Translations under genes and position numbers: made by a program | Shown here: one piece after another, positions 1-12,537 of the stretch | Position numbering within the stretch: position 1 is the stretch's first letter | Layout: each line of letters begins with the position of its first letter | DNA from: Ctenosaura bakeri | Taxonomy: Eukaryota > Chordata > Lepidosauria > Squamata > Iguanidae | DNA length: 64,000 bases | Reading direction: 5' to 3' | NCBI GenBank assembly: GCA_948474755.1 | Contig: CAOLHI010000610.1 | Coordinates: forward strand, 62,001 to 126,000 | Notes under the pieces: model-generated | Told to the model about the DNA's origin: nothing | Seen by the model: only the letters and a program-made list of their open reading frames with translations | Database searches by the model: none

Positions 1-729
1 TTCAGATGGCTAGCAGTAGACTTCCCATGTGTTATTCTGGTTTGTGTTGCTTACTTTGGAGCTTGCTCTATGTCTCCTCCTCTATGTCTTCTCTTAAATC
101 TTTTACTTAATTGAGTCATTCCTTTTAATTTTAATGTGATGTGGGAAAGCCATCTTCTTACCCATAGAATTAAATTGTGGGGCATTCTCCTGGCCATCTA
201 TAGGTAAACCATAATTCCCAGGGAATAGATTCAGCAGGGTTTGTGTGTGTGTGAAAATAGCATCACCTGAGTCTCTTTTGAAATGTGCTCCTGTTGCTTT
301 CAAATATGCACAAGCTTAGTCCTGTTTCCAAAACTTCATTACTAATGGTAGGACTTACTGCATGCTTCCTTTCTGAAGACAGAATATTCTTGAAATGCTG
401 AAGTTGTAACTGTATCTGTTCATGTTGCTAAATCAACAACTGACAGTGCACCTATTGCTGTAGGGATTAGATTCCCCCATGGCAGTTTAGTCTTGAATGT
501 CTTAAACCACTACTGTGATTCAAGTAATAACCTCAAGCGTCACAGCAGGAAGGTGAATAGTTTGAAAATTTGGAATAGCTTCACTGTTTTGAAAGGTGCC
601 AGTTAAGGTCTTTATTGGATCCTCTGTTCTTCTATCCTCTGTACTATGGGGCAGCAACACCTTTTAAATGATGTATGTAAAATGTTGTTAAACGTCAGTG
701 GAGCCACATGTGGCTGTTGCAGAGATAAT

Positions 730-925
730 TGTTGTTCTGTGCCTTCAGGTCATTTCAGAGTTATAGCAACCCTAAGGTGAACCATCACTGCGTTTTCTTG
801 GCAGATTTGTTCAGTGGGGGTTGCTTTTGTCTCCCTCTGAGAGACCGTGCACAAGGTCATACAGTGGGTTTCCATGTCTGCAGAGGGTTTAAAACCCTGG
901 TTTCCAGAGTCATAGTCCAACAACA
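730..925 (-). repeat. tRNA-derived SINE, antisense, head truncated
   Basis: The reverse complement reads through the standard squamate SINE body: a 'gactctgg-aaaccaggg-ttt' segment, the 'gaaacccactg-tgacctt' segment, the 'cctcagaggga' segment, and a tail ending in a 'tgaaggcacagaac'-like motif. The tail resembles the 3' end of BovB-type LINEs, as expected for a SINE mobilised by that machinery. Further copies on the + strand lie at 6,724, 8,308 and 26,303. Confidence 0.7.
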
Positions 926-2267
926 GACTTAATTTCTCTTTCCAGTCAACCTGTTGTGACTCTAGGATAACCACCTGTCTTGTGTTCTAAGTAGCTGTAA
1001 AATGAATAGCGTTAGTGTTGACACATTTCTTGAAGTGCAGTACTTACACTAGGATGTTGGGATCTTCACACCCTTTCCTGGAGCTTTTTTCTAAAATGTT
1101 TAACAGTTCCTCTTTTGTGAATTTCTGCTCTTTTTTTTTTTAATTCTTCCCTCTGCATCAAAACTGAGAGGCCATTGCTAGAAACCCTCACTTTGAACAT
1201 GAGCACTAGTTGCTGTTGCCATGGCAAACTGGGGAGCTTGGCTCTCTGCAGCAGCAACATAAAACTCATGAACCGTGACTGAACCATAAATGTGCCAGTG
1301 CAGCAGCTATCCATGGCATACATATTTGAAAATTCTTTAAAAAGTTGCTTTAAGGACCAACTGCTTCTTCTATAGAATCTGTTTTCTTTAGCAAATAAAT
1401 TCTACAGTGTGTATACCTCTAGACAGTTACATTCTTTAATTAATGTCTGCTGTCACCTACATCTCTGTGAACAACAGATTAACATGCGTTGGTTCCCATA
1501 TACATCAGATCTCCTGTAATGCTGAACAGAACAGGTAAATATGTTTTGATCCTTAATTCTTCTCTATTCTTGCTAGTCTTTGATCCATCCTGTTATCCAA
1601 TAAGCAACTGATGGTAGTAGTCTGAGTTTCCACCTATCTCAGAACCTGAATTCCCTGCCTCTCCACCATTTGGCTAGTATCTTTGACTCTTAGGTTGCTT
1701 CTACACAGTTGTTCTTGCAACTGGAAAAAGGAGCATGTGTTACTCCAATTTACAACAGCTTCTCCTGGCCTACCAGTGGAGCTGATTTTTGGTATATACA
1801 GACAGGAGAGTCAGGTATTAGTTACAAGTCTGAGTAGTTGCAGAGGCACTAATGGTCTGTCTGGGTGAGGCACTTGACCTTGCACCAGGCCCAGCAAATG
1901 CAAAGACTGCTTTTACGCTAGTTGGCCTGCCTGTTTACCGCTTCCCAACTTCTGATTTCTTTGCTTTGAACCTAACCAGGCAGTATCCTTCATTCTGTAG
2001 GTCTAGCTGTGTGAATTTTTCTTCCTGTAACTACAGAGCTCTTGATCCTGATATGTTCAGTTCAGGGGGAAAATATATTCATGTATTATAGAACCTGCAA
2101 GTATAAAAATACATACCAGAAATAATCAGAGAAATAGGAATGAATAGAAATAGATAAATAGAAATGAGGGCCATATCCAGAATCTTGATGTATGGGATCA
2201 AGTTCTTTCCCCTTTCATAATTTTCAAGGATGATCCAGCTGATAATGTACTTCATTATAGCTGCCTT

Positions 2268-2590
2268 TGTTGTTGTGAACAGCTGTCAAGTCAACTTTGA
2301 CATACAGAGACCCTATGAATGAGAGACCTCCAGGTCACCATATAACCAGTAGCCCTGCTGAGATCTTGCAAACTCAGGACTGAGGCTTCCTTGATTGAGT
2401 CTATTCACTTGTAGTTTTGTCTTCCTCTCAAGCATTATTGTTTTTTCTAGTGTGTCATGCCCAAAGTATGACAATTTCCATGTAGTCATCTTGTCTTTTA
2501 GAGAAATTTCAGGTTTGATTTATTCTAGGACCCATGTATTTCTTGTTCTGACAGTCCATATTATCTACAAAACTGTCTTCCAGCTTGTTG
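2268..2590 (-). repeat. RTE/BovB-type LINE 3' fragment
   Basis: This stretch is collinear with 8,915-9,260. The same segments recur with scattered mismatches: 'gtcaactttgacatacagaga', 'cttccttgattgagtctat', 'catcttgtcttttagagaaa' and 'tcaggtttgattt-ttctag'. It therefore carries only the 3'-terminal coding part and tail of the LINE whose longer copy begins at about 8,905. No usable reading frame remains. Confidence 0.55.
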
Positions 2591-2648
2591 TTGTCTGCCT
2601 TCAAGTCAGTTGTAATTTATGGTGACCCTAAGGCTACCCTATCATGTG
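2588..2648 (-). repeat. SINE/BovB tail fragment
   Basis: A short block reads 'gttgttgtctgccttcaagt' and then 'tatggtgaccctaaggc', the antisense form of the shared SINE/BovB tail. It abuts the LINE fragment to its left and may be a separate insertion. Confidence 0.5.
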
Positions 2649-3152
2649 ATTTTAGTTGGGCTCCTTAGCAAAAGCCTGTCTGCTATGGGAAACCCTACCA
2701 GCAACTGTGCCACTAGCAGCATAACCTCTTGCCTCACAGGAGCACACAGTCCCACACAGAAGGGTAACCATAGCTGCGTGTGCCACTCATGATTAATATC
2801 TCTATTCTTTCTCAGAGAGTAGTATTGGGATTAATCACTGTTAGTTAGTTAGAAAGTTCAGGGCTACCTGTAAGCTATATCTAATAGAAATATAAAATTG
2901 ATGTTTCCAATAAGAATTTGCAAAAACAGTGGTACTTGAGAATCTGTAGCTTTACTCTCCATAGCATTAGGATGTTCTCAATTACATTATATTAGGTTAT
3001 TCTTTTTGTAGACTGTTTATTCTTAGAGTTTAGAATGGCATTTTGTTCTGTTTGAGAAGAGGCCGTGAGGCAGTCTTCAGCAATCCAACATAGGGTAGAA
3101 ATTGTTGATCAGTTTCAGAATTATGCTTCCTGCTCTTTGAGCCATGACACCA

Positions 3153-3195
3153 AAGACAACTTGAGCGATTACAAAGACAACTTGAGCGATTACAA
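3153..3195 (+). repeat. Tandem duplication, 21-bp unit
   Basis: The unit 'aaagacaacttgagcgatta' plus one base appears twice in direct succession and is identical by eye. Confidence 0.7.
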
Positions 3196-3539
3196 AAATG
3201 CCAGAAATATATTCGTTAGCATATTTCAGAAGCTGCTCTGAAATGTGTAAGGAAAATTGTAATCTCACTTAAAGACAGCGTTGAAGAAGGAGCACTCCAA
3301 GGGTCACCTAAATGTACAGAAAGTGTATGGTTTAGGTTAGTGGGAAGGAACTTACATAAATTGGAGCTCCTACAGCAAGGGCCTCATCTCTTGGGTACAG
3401 CAACCTAACCAATCTTAATGGCCCTTGAGGCTAATGTTAATGTACATGCAGGTTTGTGTGGGTGGAGTTAAGCCTAAAGAGAAAATGGCCTCTTTAAATA
3501 TCAAGAACAACAATCTGAATTATGCCAAGAAGCTTATTG

Positions 3540-4320
3540 GCAACTGGCACAAAATCACAGGTAGGTTTTCAGACTGGGTGATCTCCATAGTGCCTGGGCT
3601 CTTGTACTTTGTACCATCTGTGGCTCTGATGTCCTCAGAGGCAGCCTCCTGTTAACCATATTGCAGTTGTCCAGTTTGGAGGTAATTGCCATATGGTTAA
3701 ATAAGGCCAGACCTGATGGCTCCAGACAAGTTTTCAGCTGGCTTACAATTTGGAGATTGTAAAAAGCACACCTGGCTACAACAACTACCTTCAACTCACT
3801 GAACACTTAATCAGCCGTCCCTTTTATCAGTGCCCTTGATCCTGGAAGGCAGGGTGGCCGAATTGAAGCCCTGGTGCAAGGTTGTTTTTGTAGGCCATGA
3901 CCCCTTGGATTTCCTTCTACTACCCTTTTTCTGGTGAAAAAGACAGTGAACTGCCTCTCTTGGAAGCCTGCAGGAGAGAAAATTCATCTTTTAAATAGGT
4001 TGTAATACTCAGATGCACCCTTTAACATCAAAAAGTACCCAGTGTTCAAAATCAAAAATGGACTTTCTGCCCATTCTGAATTTCCTTGTGTTTTAATAGT
4101 CAATATGGCCCCCTCCTTGTCCCAAGGCAGAAGATTGTCCCGGAGAATTTGCCCAACCATACTTTTAGTGAACTGCAATGCTTGAACTGTAAATACTTTA
4201 TGCTCCGCTCCATGTCTGGTGACTTGCAAACACACTGAACCTCCATTTTTTCTTGGATTATATTTTAACCTGTTCTCCATCAGCCTTCTCCACACCACAT
4301 ACAGGCAGTTACTGAAGAGA
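3540..4320 (-). pseudogene. L2-like LINE reverse transcriptase remnant
   Basis: On the minus strand, 4,298-3,984 and 3,806-3,555 keep short open frames whose residue pattern fits the thumb and end of an L2/CR1-type reverse transcriptase. Seen are a 'RLKYNPRK' block (family pattern L-K-L-N-P-x-K-T-E) and a 'CAFYNLQIVSQLK' block. A 'MAITSKLDNCN' block matches the family pattern 'VTSRLDYCN', and is followed by 'QMVQSTRAQAL' (family 'LQLVQNAAARAL'). The spacing and order are right, but stops and frame changes separate the pieces, so it is a dead copy. L2 rather than CR1 is a judgement from memory of the motifs. Confidence 0.6.
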
Positions 4321-6723
4321 TCTGCAGCTTCTCTGGGGATCTTAGGTGGGAAAGAGAGTTAAAACTGTGTTATCTGCATGATGGGAACTTTAAAGCCGAA
4401 GCTTCCAGAAGGTGTCTACTGGGATAGATGATTACTTTTGCTGTTGCCCATATAACTGATACTGTAGTGTAGTGTTTCATCCATTGTAGTCAAGACATTC
4501 GCAAATTGCACTGAGTCTTGGATGGGCAATTTGTCAGGCATCTAATTCTCAGGATTCTGTAGTTTATGTCAAATGTGCATCTGCTTTCATGGATGCTGTT
4601 TATTACTTGAATTTTCACTTTCTCCTCCTTAACATATAGAAGAACATAGCAATATCCTATGATTCCAATGTTCTGTATTTTGTCTAAGTAGCAGTCCATG
4701 ATGTGGTGTTGTGGCTAGGAAATAAGGGCTGGCATCCTCTTGGTTAGTCACAGCTAGTGTAGACCCATTCAATCTATTGCTGAAGTGTAAAGCAAAATGT
4801 AGATAAATTTAATGAATTCAATTTGTCTACTCTAGTCAGGACTAAAATAGAATTTAGGCCAATGGTTATTTAACATGGAATTGCTTTATTAGATATTATA
4901 GAAAAATAGATGCTAGCTGTCATTTTTGGCAGCATTAACAGCATCAAAATTTGGCCCAAAGGTAATTGGAGCAAAGAGAAGTGATACGGATTCAAAATGG
5001 CAGCCTTCTGTCCACATGATGGTCCTGCTGTTAAGGTATTTTATCTGGGTTCTGAACAGTCTCTTTGTATTACAAGATTTTCTTAAAAGGGTTTCAGAAA
5101 TGCAAAAACTCAGCATTTTAATGTTCCCATAAATTAATAGGAAAAAACAAAACTGGATTCATTCTGCTTCAGCATATTGAAATACTTTTTTTATGTTTTG
5201 TTTGATATTCTCTCTTTCTTGCTAGGTTGGCATGCAAGGAGACTTCCCATGTTGTTTAAAAGAGTCTGATAGAAACACAAAAATTATACATACTCAGATA
5301 CAGTTTAAAATATCAAAACAATTGCAGAACACCACCTTAAGAATTAAAAAAAAATTCTAATGTTCAGTGGATCCATTTTTAAACCTGTTGTCATAATAGG
5401 CAGGCAGTTGCTGAATGTCTGCCTGCATAGAGGGTCTTTTCTGCAACATTTAAAGTTTAATACCATAATATTTAAAATATGTTTTCTATCCTAATTACGT
5501 TAATCTGTAGTTTTTCTTTGGAACATTGTTTCTGTTTCATTCCAGAGATTGGGGAACTGTAACAAGTGGCTTGTTGCAAGTCTATAGCTGAAGTAAAGCT
5601 AAAATCTTTATCTTTCAAGGTCCAGTGCTCTTAGGGCCCACCTGTTTTATGGCTGTACTATGCATTCATGGAGTATCTCGCTGCTCTATCTAAGCTGATT
5701 ATCCTCTTTTGAGATTACAAGATCCTTTTGCAACATAAAGTCTTCATTCAAGATATTAATTTTGTCATGCTCACCTGTTGCAAGGGTGTTCATGCTGGCA
5801 GACTGTTTTTTTTTAATTATACCTGCACTCACAATAGCAAAGAATTGGCAAAACTCTGTAAGACATGTATCCTGTCTATCACCTCCCTCAATTTTTCCCC
5901 AGCTAAACATGACAAAAGACCATTTCTTCCTTGTATTTGTAATAATTGGGATGTTAACCTTACAGTAGGTTTACCATATTTTGAAAGACAAAGAAGAGGA
6001 CATATTTATTGACTGGCTACTTTAGCCCATTAGTAGCTATGACAGTTCTTGTTTTAAATACCCCTACTAAATACACCGTAATAATATTATAATTGTTGAT
6101 AATCTTCATTGTATTTAAATAACAAGTTTTATTATTTAGCAATATTTAGTAATGGCAACAATTGATCTGATTACCTCAGCAATATGCCAACATAACATGG
6201 GATTAGAGGCCTATCCCTCATCATGCTTGCTCATCCGCTACTCCAGTACCACAGATTCCCATAACAACCCTGCAGGGAAGCATGGCAGCAAGGAGTACTG
6301 TCAGGGGGACCAAAAAGAAGAGCTATAGATGATGAAATGGACAGGGGGCAGAAAATCTTGAGAAGGGGGAATACCAGGGGGGTATAAGCATCTCATTATT
6401 CTTGAAGAGGGGGAAGAAACCCACAAGCAGTAGCTCCTTTACTGCCAGAAACACTGTCACCACTATTCTCCTTTCCTCCTCCTGCCTCTCTCCATGAATC
6501 CCATTGACACAGAGTGACGACTTTACGTTCACCAGATATAATCTTGGCCATCCCTAGTGACTGGGTGTTCTCTGTATGGTGCTTTGTTTGACCCCATAGA
6601 CTTGTAATATTTAGAGATTTACAAAGGCTGCTCGTTTCCAAGGGGAACCTGTAAGAAAACTTGGACAGAAATTTAGCTCTTGAGAGATCATATCCAAGAA
6701 AAGAAGTGCATAGGGTAACCTGA

Positions 6724-6885
6724 TGTGGTGGTTTGAGCGTTTGGACTATGGCCCTGGAGACAAGGGTTTGATTCCCCACTTGGCCTTGGAAACCCACTGG
6801 ATGACCTTGGGCACATCCTACACTTGTTCATTTTGAGATTGCCATAAATTGGAAGTGACTTGAATGCATACAACAACAATAACAA
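6724..6885 (+). repeat. tRNA-derived SINE
   Basis: It starts with a 'gtggtggtttgagcgtttgg' A-box-like head and contains the B-box-like 'gggtttgattcccc'. The 'ggaaacccactgga' segment follows, then the tail 'gaagtgacttgaatgcatac' before an A-rich AAC/AAT end. The middle portion is internally deleted compared with the copy at 8,308. Confidence 0.75.
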
Positions 6886-8307
6886 GAATAGAAATGCTAC
6901 TTAACAGTCTCACCGGGTGGTCCCTTCTGTTTTAGTGGGTTGGCCAGTCCACATGGTCCACATCTGAGGGTGCTCAGAGCTTTCTATACTTGCTGCTTTT
7001 TCTACTCTTTATTCTTACTGACCACATTTAAGCATGCACTCATTCTTGGCTGATTTTTCTGAGTAGTCAGCTCTATTTTTAACTCCAGGCTTCCTGCCTT
7101 TCTGCTAAATTGTGTTTTTTTTTTTCTTCCTCCCTTCTGTGGCTAGTTGCTCATCTCTGTGGTATTGGTGGATAATACTGTGTGGTAGAAGTACTGAAAA
7201 TAGAGTGTGTACACACACAAACTAATAGCACTTTATAATTGGTTTATCTTCATAACACTGCTTTGAGGCAAAGACCATAGTTATTCCTTTTGAGATGACA
7301 CAGGGAGATCCTGGCAGTGATTGATCTCAAAAGCAACTTTCACAGATCCATATCTCATGTGGTTCTTTTAGGACCAGTCATAAATTGTATATTGAAAAGG
7401 CAAGAATAACTTGTCAATGCAGGGTTATATACACCTAGGATTGTGGATGTGCTTAAAACTTGTAGGAAATCAAAGAGAGCAGAGTGCTTCCTACCCACTC
7501 ATTGTGATGTTACTGTTTCTGTGTGCCTCTGGAATGAAAAGGACAAGTTGTCATCCTATGAATAGAGGCTAATTCTCTTTAGGTCAATGGTAGTGAATCT
7601 TCAGATTAAAAAAAGACAGACTCAGCAGCACTTAGCTGTCAGTTCTGCTCTCCTGCTTCACTGATGTGCCTAAGGGCAGATAAGATTCTCAGGCTCTAAA
7701 AATCATGTTTTGTTAGAACCAAACAGGTCTGAGTATACCACATGTTAAAAACCTTAATTTTGCCCACTTATTCCTCTCATTTGTAAGTCCTGATTTGAAG
7801 GAACTTTTCAAAGAAGTAGCTTTATTAGCCTCTTGCAGTCTGAAAAGAAGGAAGAGAGGGGGAGGAAAAAGGAAGTAATTATGCAGATTTGTAAATATTC
7901 GTTTGTTCTCCTTTTGCTAGCTAGCAGGAAGGGTATGGAAGTGTTTACTCTGCAGCCATTGCACTCCAATTCCTGTGGTCATGAGTTCACTGGGCATGGG
8001 CCCCATTTTCAAGTTTGTCCCTACAGCCATAAAGGCTAGAAATTTGCTGGTTTTAGAAGGAAAGGCAGAAATCTTCAGGATTTTGCAGGAAATGATATTG
8101 GAGACAATTGATTTTGACTTGTCACAGTACTCATCAGTCAAGAGAATCCTGATTCACTTATTTTTGATCAGTGTTAATAGCTGCCAAATGTATATATATG
8201 TACATAAAGAAAATTGTCTAAATATCTCCAAATGTACAATTGCCTGATCTCTGTATAAATGCATTATAATTGTTTGTATGCATTTAACATCGTGAATGTC
8301 CAATAGG

Positions 8308-8535
8308 GCCAATGTGGTGTAGTGGTTTAAGTGTTAGACTGACCCACAACCAGGGTTTGAATCCCTGCTCAGTCAAGGAAACCCACTGGGTTTACCCACA
8401 AGTCACATTTTCTCAGCCTCAGAGGAAGTCTTGCCAAGCCTCTGAACAAGTCTTGCCAAGAAAACCCTGTGATAGGTTTGCCTCACTGTTACATTAAGTT
8501 GGGAACAACTTGAAGGGACACAACAATTACATGTC
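8308..8535 (+). repeat. tRNA-derived SINE, near full length
   Basis: It has the head 'ggtgtagtggtttaagtgtt', the B-box-like 'gggtttgaatccc' and the 'ggaaacccactggg' core. A 'ctcagcctcagaggaa' block precedes 'cttgccaagaaaaccc' and a tail 'cttgaagggacacaac'. This is the most complete copy of the family in the window. Confidence 0.8.
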
Positions 8536-8904
8536 ATATAGAGGTAAGCAGAAATCTCACTGTCATGTGCCCTCATACAAAATACTTCTAGTATTTCTAA
8601 CTTCTGAATTTTTAGTAAATGTTCTTCTTCATCTGTAAAGACAGTCTTGCCCTTCACTGCTCAGTAGTAAAAATGCCCTGCAACAAATGTGTATCTCTAC
8701 TGGTGGTAAGGAGGGAAATCTTAAAAATTTCTAGTACAAAACAGACTAACAAAGTAATGTGCATTTGACTTGATGCAGGCATTGACAGGTTAAACTCTTT
8801 CTAGATGAAAGCTTGAGGTAAATCCCCTGTCACTCAAGCAAAACATAAAACTGATTGTGGTCCCCTGTTGTCTTGTCTGATTTGTTGATTCTTCTGAAGG
8901 AAGG

Positions 8905-11700
8905 ACTTGTTTGTTGTTAACTACCCACAGGTCAACTTTTACCTATGGAGACCCTTTGAATAAGAGACTTCAAAGTCACTCTGTCATCAACAGCCCTGTC
9001 AGGTCTTACCTATTCAGGACTGTGGCTTCCTTGATTGAGTCTATGCATTTGCACTGTCGTCTTCCTGTTTTCCTACTGCCATGTACGTTGTCAAACATTT
9101 TCTTTTTTAGCAAGTCATGTCTTCTCATGATATGTCCAAAGTACTGCGGTCTCAGTTTAGTCATCTTGGCTTTTAGGGAGACTTCAGGTTTGATTTGTTC
9201 TAGTACCCATTTATTTTTCTTTTCAGAAGCCCACAATTTATGTAGAACTCTTCTCTAGGACCACATTTCAAATGAATTGATTTTCTTCAACTTCCTTCAT
9301 TGCCCAGCTTTCACAAACATACATAGAAATCGGAAATATAGTGGTGTGGACAATCCTGATGTTAGTATTCAATGATATATCTTGAGGATCTTGTCTAGTT
9401 CATTCATAGATGCCCTTCCAAGCCCTAGTCTTCTTCTGATTTCTTGACTGAATTCTGATTAATGACCGAGCCAAGGTATGGAAAATCTTATTCTATTTCG
9501 GTGTCTTCATGTCTGCTTTATAGTTGTATAAATCATCTGTGTTCATTATTCTTGTTTTCTTAATTTTCAGCTGTTCTGCTTGACTTCCTTTAATAATCAT
9601 TCCAAGTCTTTGCTATTTTTTGCTAGTAGTATGGTGTCATCTGCATATCTTAAATTGCTGATATTCCTTCCTCCAATTTTCACGCTTCCTTCCTCCAAGT
9701 ATAATCTTGCTTTTCACATAGTATGTTTGTCAAATAGGTTAATTAGGGTGATAAAATGCTGTGTTGCTGGATCCCCTTGCCAACTGGAAACCATTCCATT
9801 TCTTGATATTGTGTCCTGATAGTAGCCTCTCGTCTTGAATACAGGTTACACCTTAGGACAGTCAAATCTTCTGGCACACACATTTCTTTTAAGAGCAATC
9901 CAAAAATTTTCTTGATCTACATGATCAAAGGCTTTGTTATAATCAATAAAACACAGGCTGATTGTCTTCTGAAATTCCTTGTTGTGTTCCATCATCTGAT
10001 ATATGTTTGTAGTATGAACCTTAGAGCCTCTTCATCTTCTGAACCCAACTTGAACACCTGGCATTTCTCACTCTATATATGGTAAAAGTCTTTGTTGTAA
10101 AATTTTGAGCATCACTTTGCTGGCATTGGGAGATTACTGCAGAGGTTAATGCAGAAGTCCTTTGGTTACTGCAGTCCCTTTTGTCTCATTACTTGGTAAC
10201 TGGAATGTGTATTGAGCATTTCTAATCTGTGGACTATTGTTTTGTTTTCTATATTTGTTGATAGATTTTAGCTAGAACTAGAATAGATTTTGTCACTGTA
10301 GCGTTAAGCAGATCTATTGATATGCAATTTGTTTCTGGTGATTTATTTCTACCAGGTGCTCTGTGTGCAGCTTCTACTTGACTTTCTAAAATCATAGGTT
10401 CATGTTCAGATAGTTGTTCCTGAATAAATCTGCATCTTCAATCTGCACCTACAACTTTTTAAGTGTATTGGTTCTACTTACTCTTGGTCTTGTAATGTGT
10501 TCAGCTGCTGGTTGTGTAGCATCCTCCACTCTTGGTTTAAATTTCCTTTTCATTTCCCAGATCTTGTGGTAAAGGTTTGTCTCTTTCCCTCTCCTTCCCT
10601 TTCTTTCTTTTTTGGTTGTGATCCTCTGTTTCTATGCATTGATTATTATAGTGGTTCTTTGTCCCTGTACACAAGTCTCTGAATGGTTATATTCAGGGTT
10701 CTGACACTTATTTCTGTCACTGTTTACTTTTGCTTCTCGTCTGTTCTAAACTACTTGAAGAGTTTTATTTGTTATCCATTGAGGCTTCTTTTTCTTTTAG
10801 CCTTCTGCTATTGTCCTTTTGTATATCTCTCTGACAGTGTGGCTTTAGTCCAGAGTTCTTTTGGTTCCTGAACAGTTAGGATTATGAGTGCAAATTATTT
10901 TAAATTATCTTTAAATTCTATGAGAATATTCCTCAGGTTGTATTTTGGCATGATGGTTGATGGTTTAGTGTTCTTCCTTAACTTCATTCCATTTTTTTTT
11001 TTAATATTACCTGTTCATGGCTTGTGCCACAATGTGCTCCTGGTCTTGTTTTTGCAGAGAGAACGGAACTTCTCCATCTTGTTTATCCAATTATGTAGTC
11101 TATTAGATATCTGAATTGGCTTTCAAATGATGTCCATGTGAACAATCACCTCTTAGATTGGCTGAAGAATATGTTTGGCTTCACAAAATTCAACCAGTCA
11201 ATCTCCTGTTTCATTTCTTGATCATAAGGCCAAATTTTCTTAGAATCTTTCATTCTACTCTAATTCCTATATTTTAATTCCAATTGCCTACAATTAACAA
11301 GAAGTCCTTTTCTGATGTGTGGTCAATTTCCTCCCGGACTCGAGCATAGAATCTTCTAGTATATTATTCTTTTGCCTCTGTAGTTAGACCATAAACTAGG
11401 GATTATGGTTATATTGGTTATGGAATCTTACTGATATTATTTGCTATGCTATATCTCTCATCACTGTAAATGTCATCCCGTTTCTTCTTAGTTTTTCACA
11501 TCTTGAGTAAAACACTGTGTAATTATCTGATCCAGAATGTCCCATTCCAACCACTTGATCTCACTCACCCCAAGTATTGCAATGTTAATATGCTCCATTT
11601 CTTGTTATATGATTTCTAACTTCCTCTAATTCATAGTTCACACATTCAGTGTTCCTGTAAGATGTGTTGTGCAGGTTTGGACTTTCCTTTCTTCTCTAGT
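8905..11700 (-). pseudogene. RTE/BovB-type LINE, degenerate
   Basis: The minus strand holds a decayed reverse transcriptase. At about 9,960-9,905 it reads the motif-A region 'CFIDYNKAFDHVDQENF', and at about 9,665-9,622 the catalytic 'NISNLRYADDTILLA'. Near 9,236-9,006 comes the carboxy-terminal 'KLRPQYFGHIMRRHD' block with a basic GRRQ stretch. The order and spacing are those of an RTE-clade LINE of the BovB type common in squamates; the clade call is from memory. The 3' end at about 8,905 shares the SINE tail. Multiple stops and frame changes make it inactive. The 5' limit near 11,700 is uncertain. Confidence 0.65.
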
Positions 11701-12312
11701 GAAGGAGTTGACACTTGATGCTCATATAAGCAAAGCTAATAATGGTGGAGTACCTTCCTGCAGACTTTCAGCATACTAGCTTCTACTTCTTTCCCTGTAC
11801 ATCAACATACTGAAAGTTGAAAATGTCATAGAACTAGTCACTTAAATTGCCTGTTTTGGACAGTTATTTAATTTACAAATTAGGAAAAAGATGACAGGCT
11901 TCATTTGTTTGTGGGAGTGAGCATAAGTGTGACATTTACAAACAGTAATATTATTCACAAGACTGTGTTTAAATTCTCTTCTCTCAGCTCACACAGATTT
12001 TGGCACATTGAAAGTCATCGAATTCTGCAATGTCACAGTGGGAATCCTAGCTGTTTCCTTTGAATTTTTCAATAAATCTTTGCAGTCATCAACATACCAA
12101 AATCAGCTACAACAAGGAGGGCAAATATCCATTCTTTTGAGTAGACAGAGATCTCTTGTTTAGCTGAGGAGGACCCTCATTCAATCTGCTTAAGAACAGC
12201 TGCATGAATAGAATCTATACTGATGTTGCCTTGCTTTGTGTACTCTGTGAATCGATCTGGCCAGACCAGATTAAGATTGGTCACCAATCAGCCTCCTTTG
12301 TTTTATTTCCAG

Positions 12313-12397
12313 ACACTACCCGAAGCAGTCCTTCACCATGGTGGCAGACACTCCTGAAAATCTGCGTCTTAAGCAGCAGAGCGAGCTTCAGAGTCAA
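12313..12397 (+). CDS. LASP1: LASP1 exon (probably 3): end of LIM domain and first nebulin repeat
   Basis: LASP1 is a LIM-nebulin-SH3 adaptor that binds F-actin and works at focal adhesions and membrane extensions. This 85-nt exon follows 'ttttatttccag' and is cut by the donor GTAAGG. It begins with the last base of a split codon, then reads [18 protein letters not shown] and continues to ELQSQ (28 codons), matching the mammalian protein as I recall it essentially residue for residue. The first histidine should be the last zinc ligand of the LIM domain (pattern C-x2-H, with the cysteine in the exon upstream). The rest starts the first nebulin-type actin-binding repeat. A degenerate DIRS retrotransposon begins within about 80 bp of the donor. 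Confidence 0.95.
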
Positions 12398-12474
12398 GTA
12401 AGGCTACTAGTGTTTGTTCACATGCTATCCATTTTATCAGTTCTGTACCTTTCCCAAAAGAAAAAGAAGGAACG

Positions 12475-12537
12475 TGCTATATGTTTGGGTTGCTCTTCTC
12501 ACTCACTCCAATAGGCAGGAAAAAAGAAAGACCTTCC
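12475..12537 (+). repeat. Left inverted terminal repeat of the old DIRS copy
   Basis: It pairs with 17,822-17,883 in reverse complement, with a few mismatches and small indels over about 62 bp. The divergence contrasts with the perfect repeats of the DIRS copy at 50.6-56.7 kb. Confidence 0.8.

Larger units (their letters stand above)
1..12312 (+). other. LASP1: LASP1 intron upstream of the first visible exon (probably intron 2)
   Basis: No coding exon was found here. In particular, nothing resembles the LIM-domain exon that should precede the one at 12,313, so the stretch is inferred to be the 3' part of a long LASP1 intron. The polypyrimidine tract and AG acceptor are at 12,300-12,312. Recognisable contents are SINE copies (730-925, 2,588-2,648, 6,724-6,885, 8,308-8,535), an RTE/BovB-type LINE 3' fragment (2,268-2,590), an L2-type fragment (3,540-4,320), a longer RTE/BovB-type LINE (8,905-11,700) and an imperfect 21-bp tandem duplication near 3,153-3,195. 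The remaining segments (1-730, 930-2,260, 4,320-6,720, 6,890-8,300, 11,700-12,300) show nothing I can name. Confidence 0.6.
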
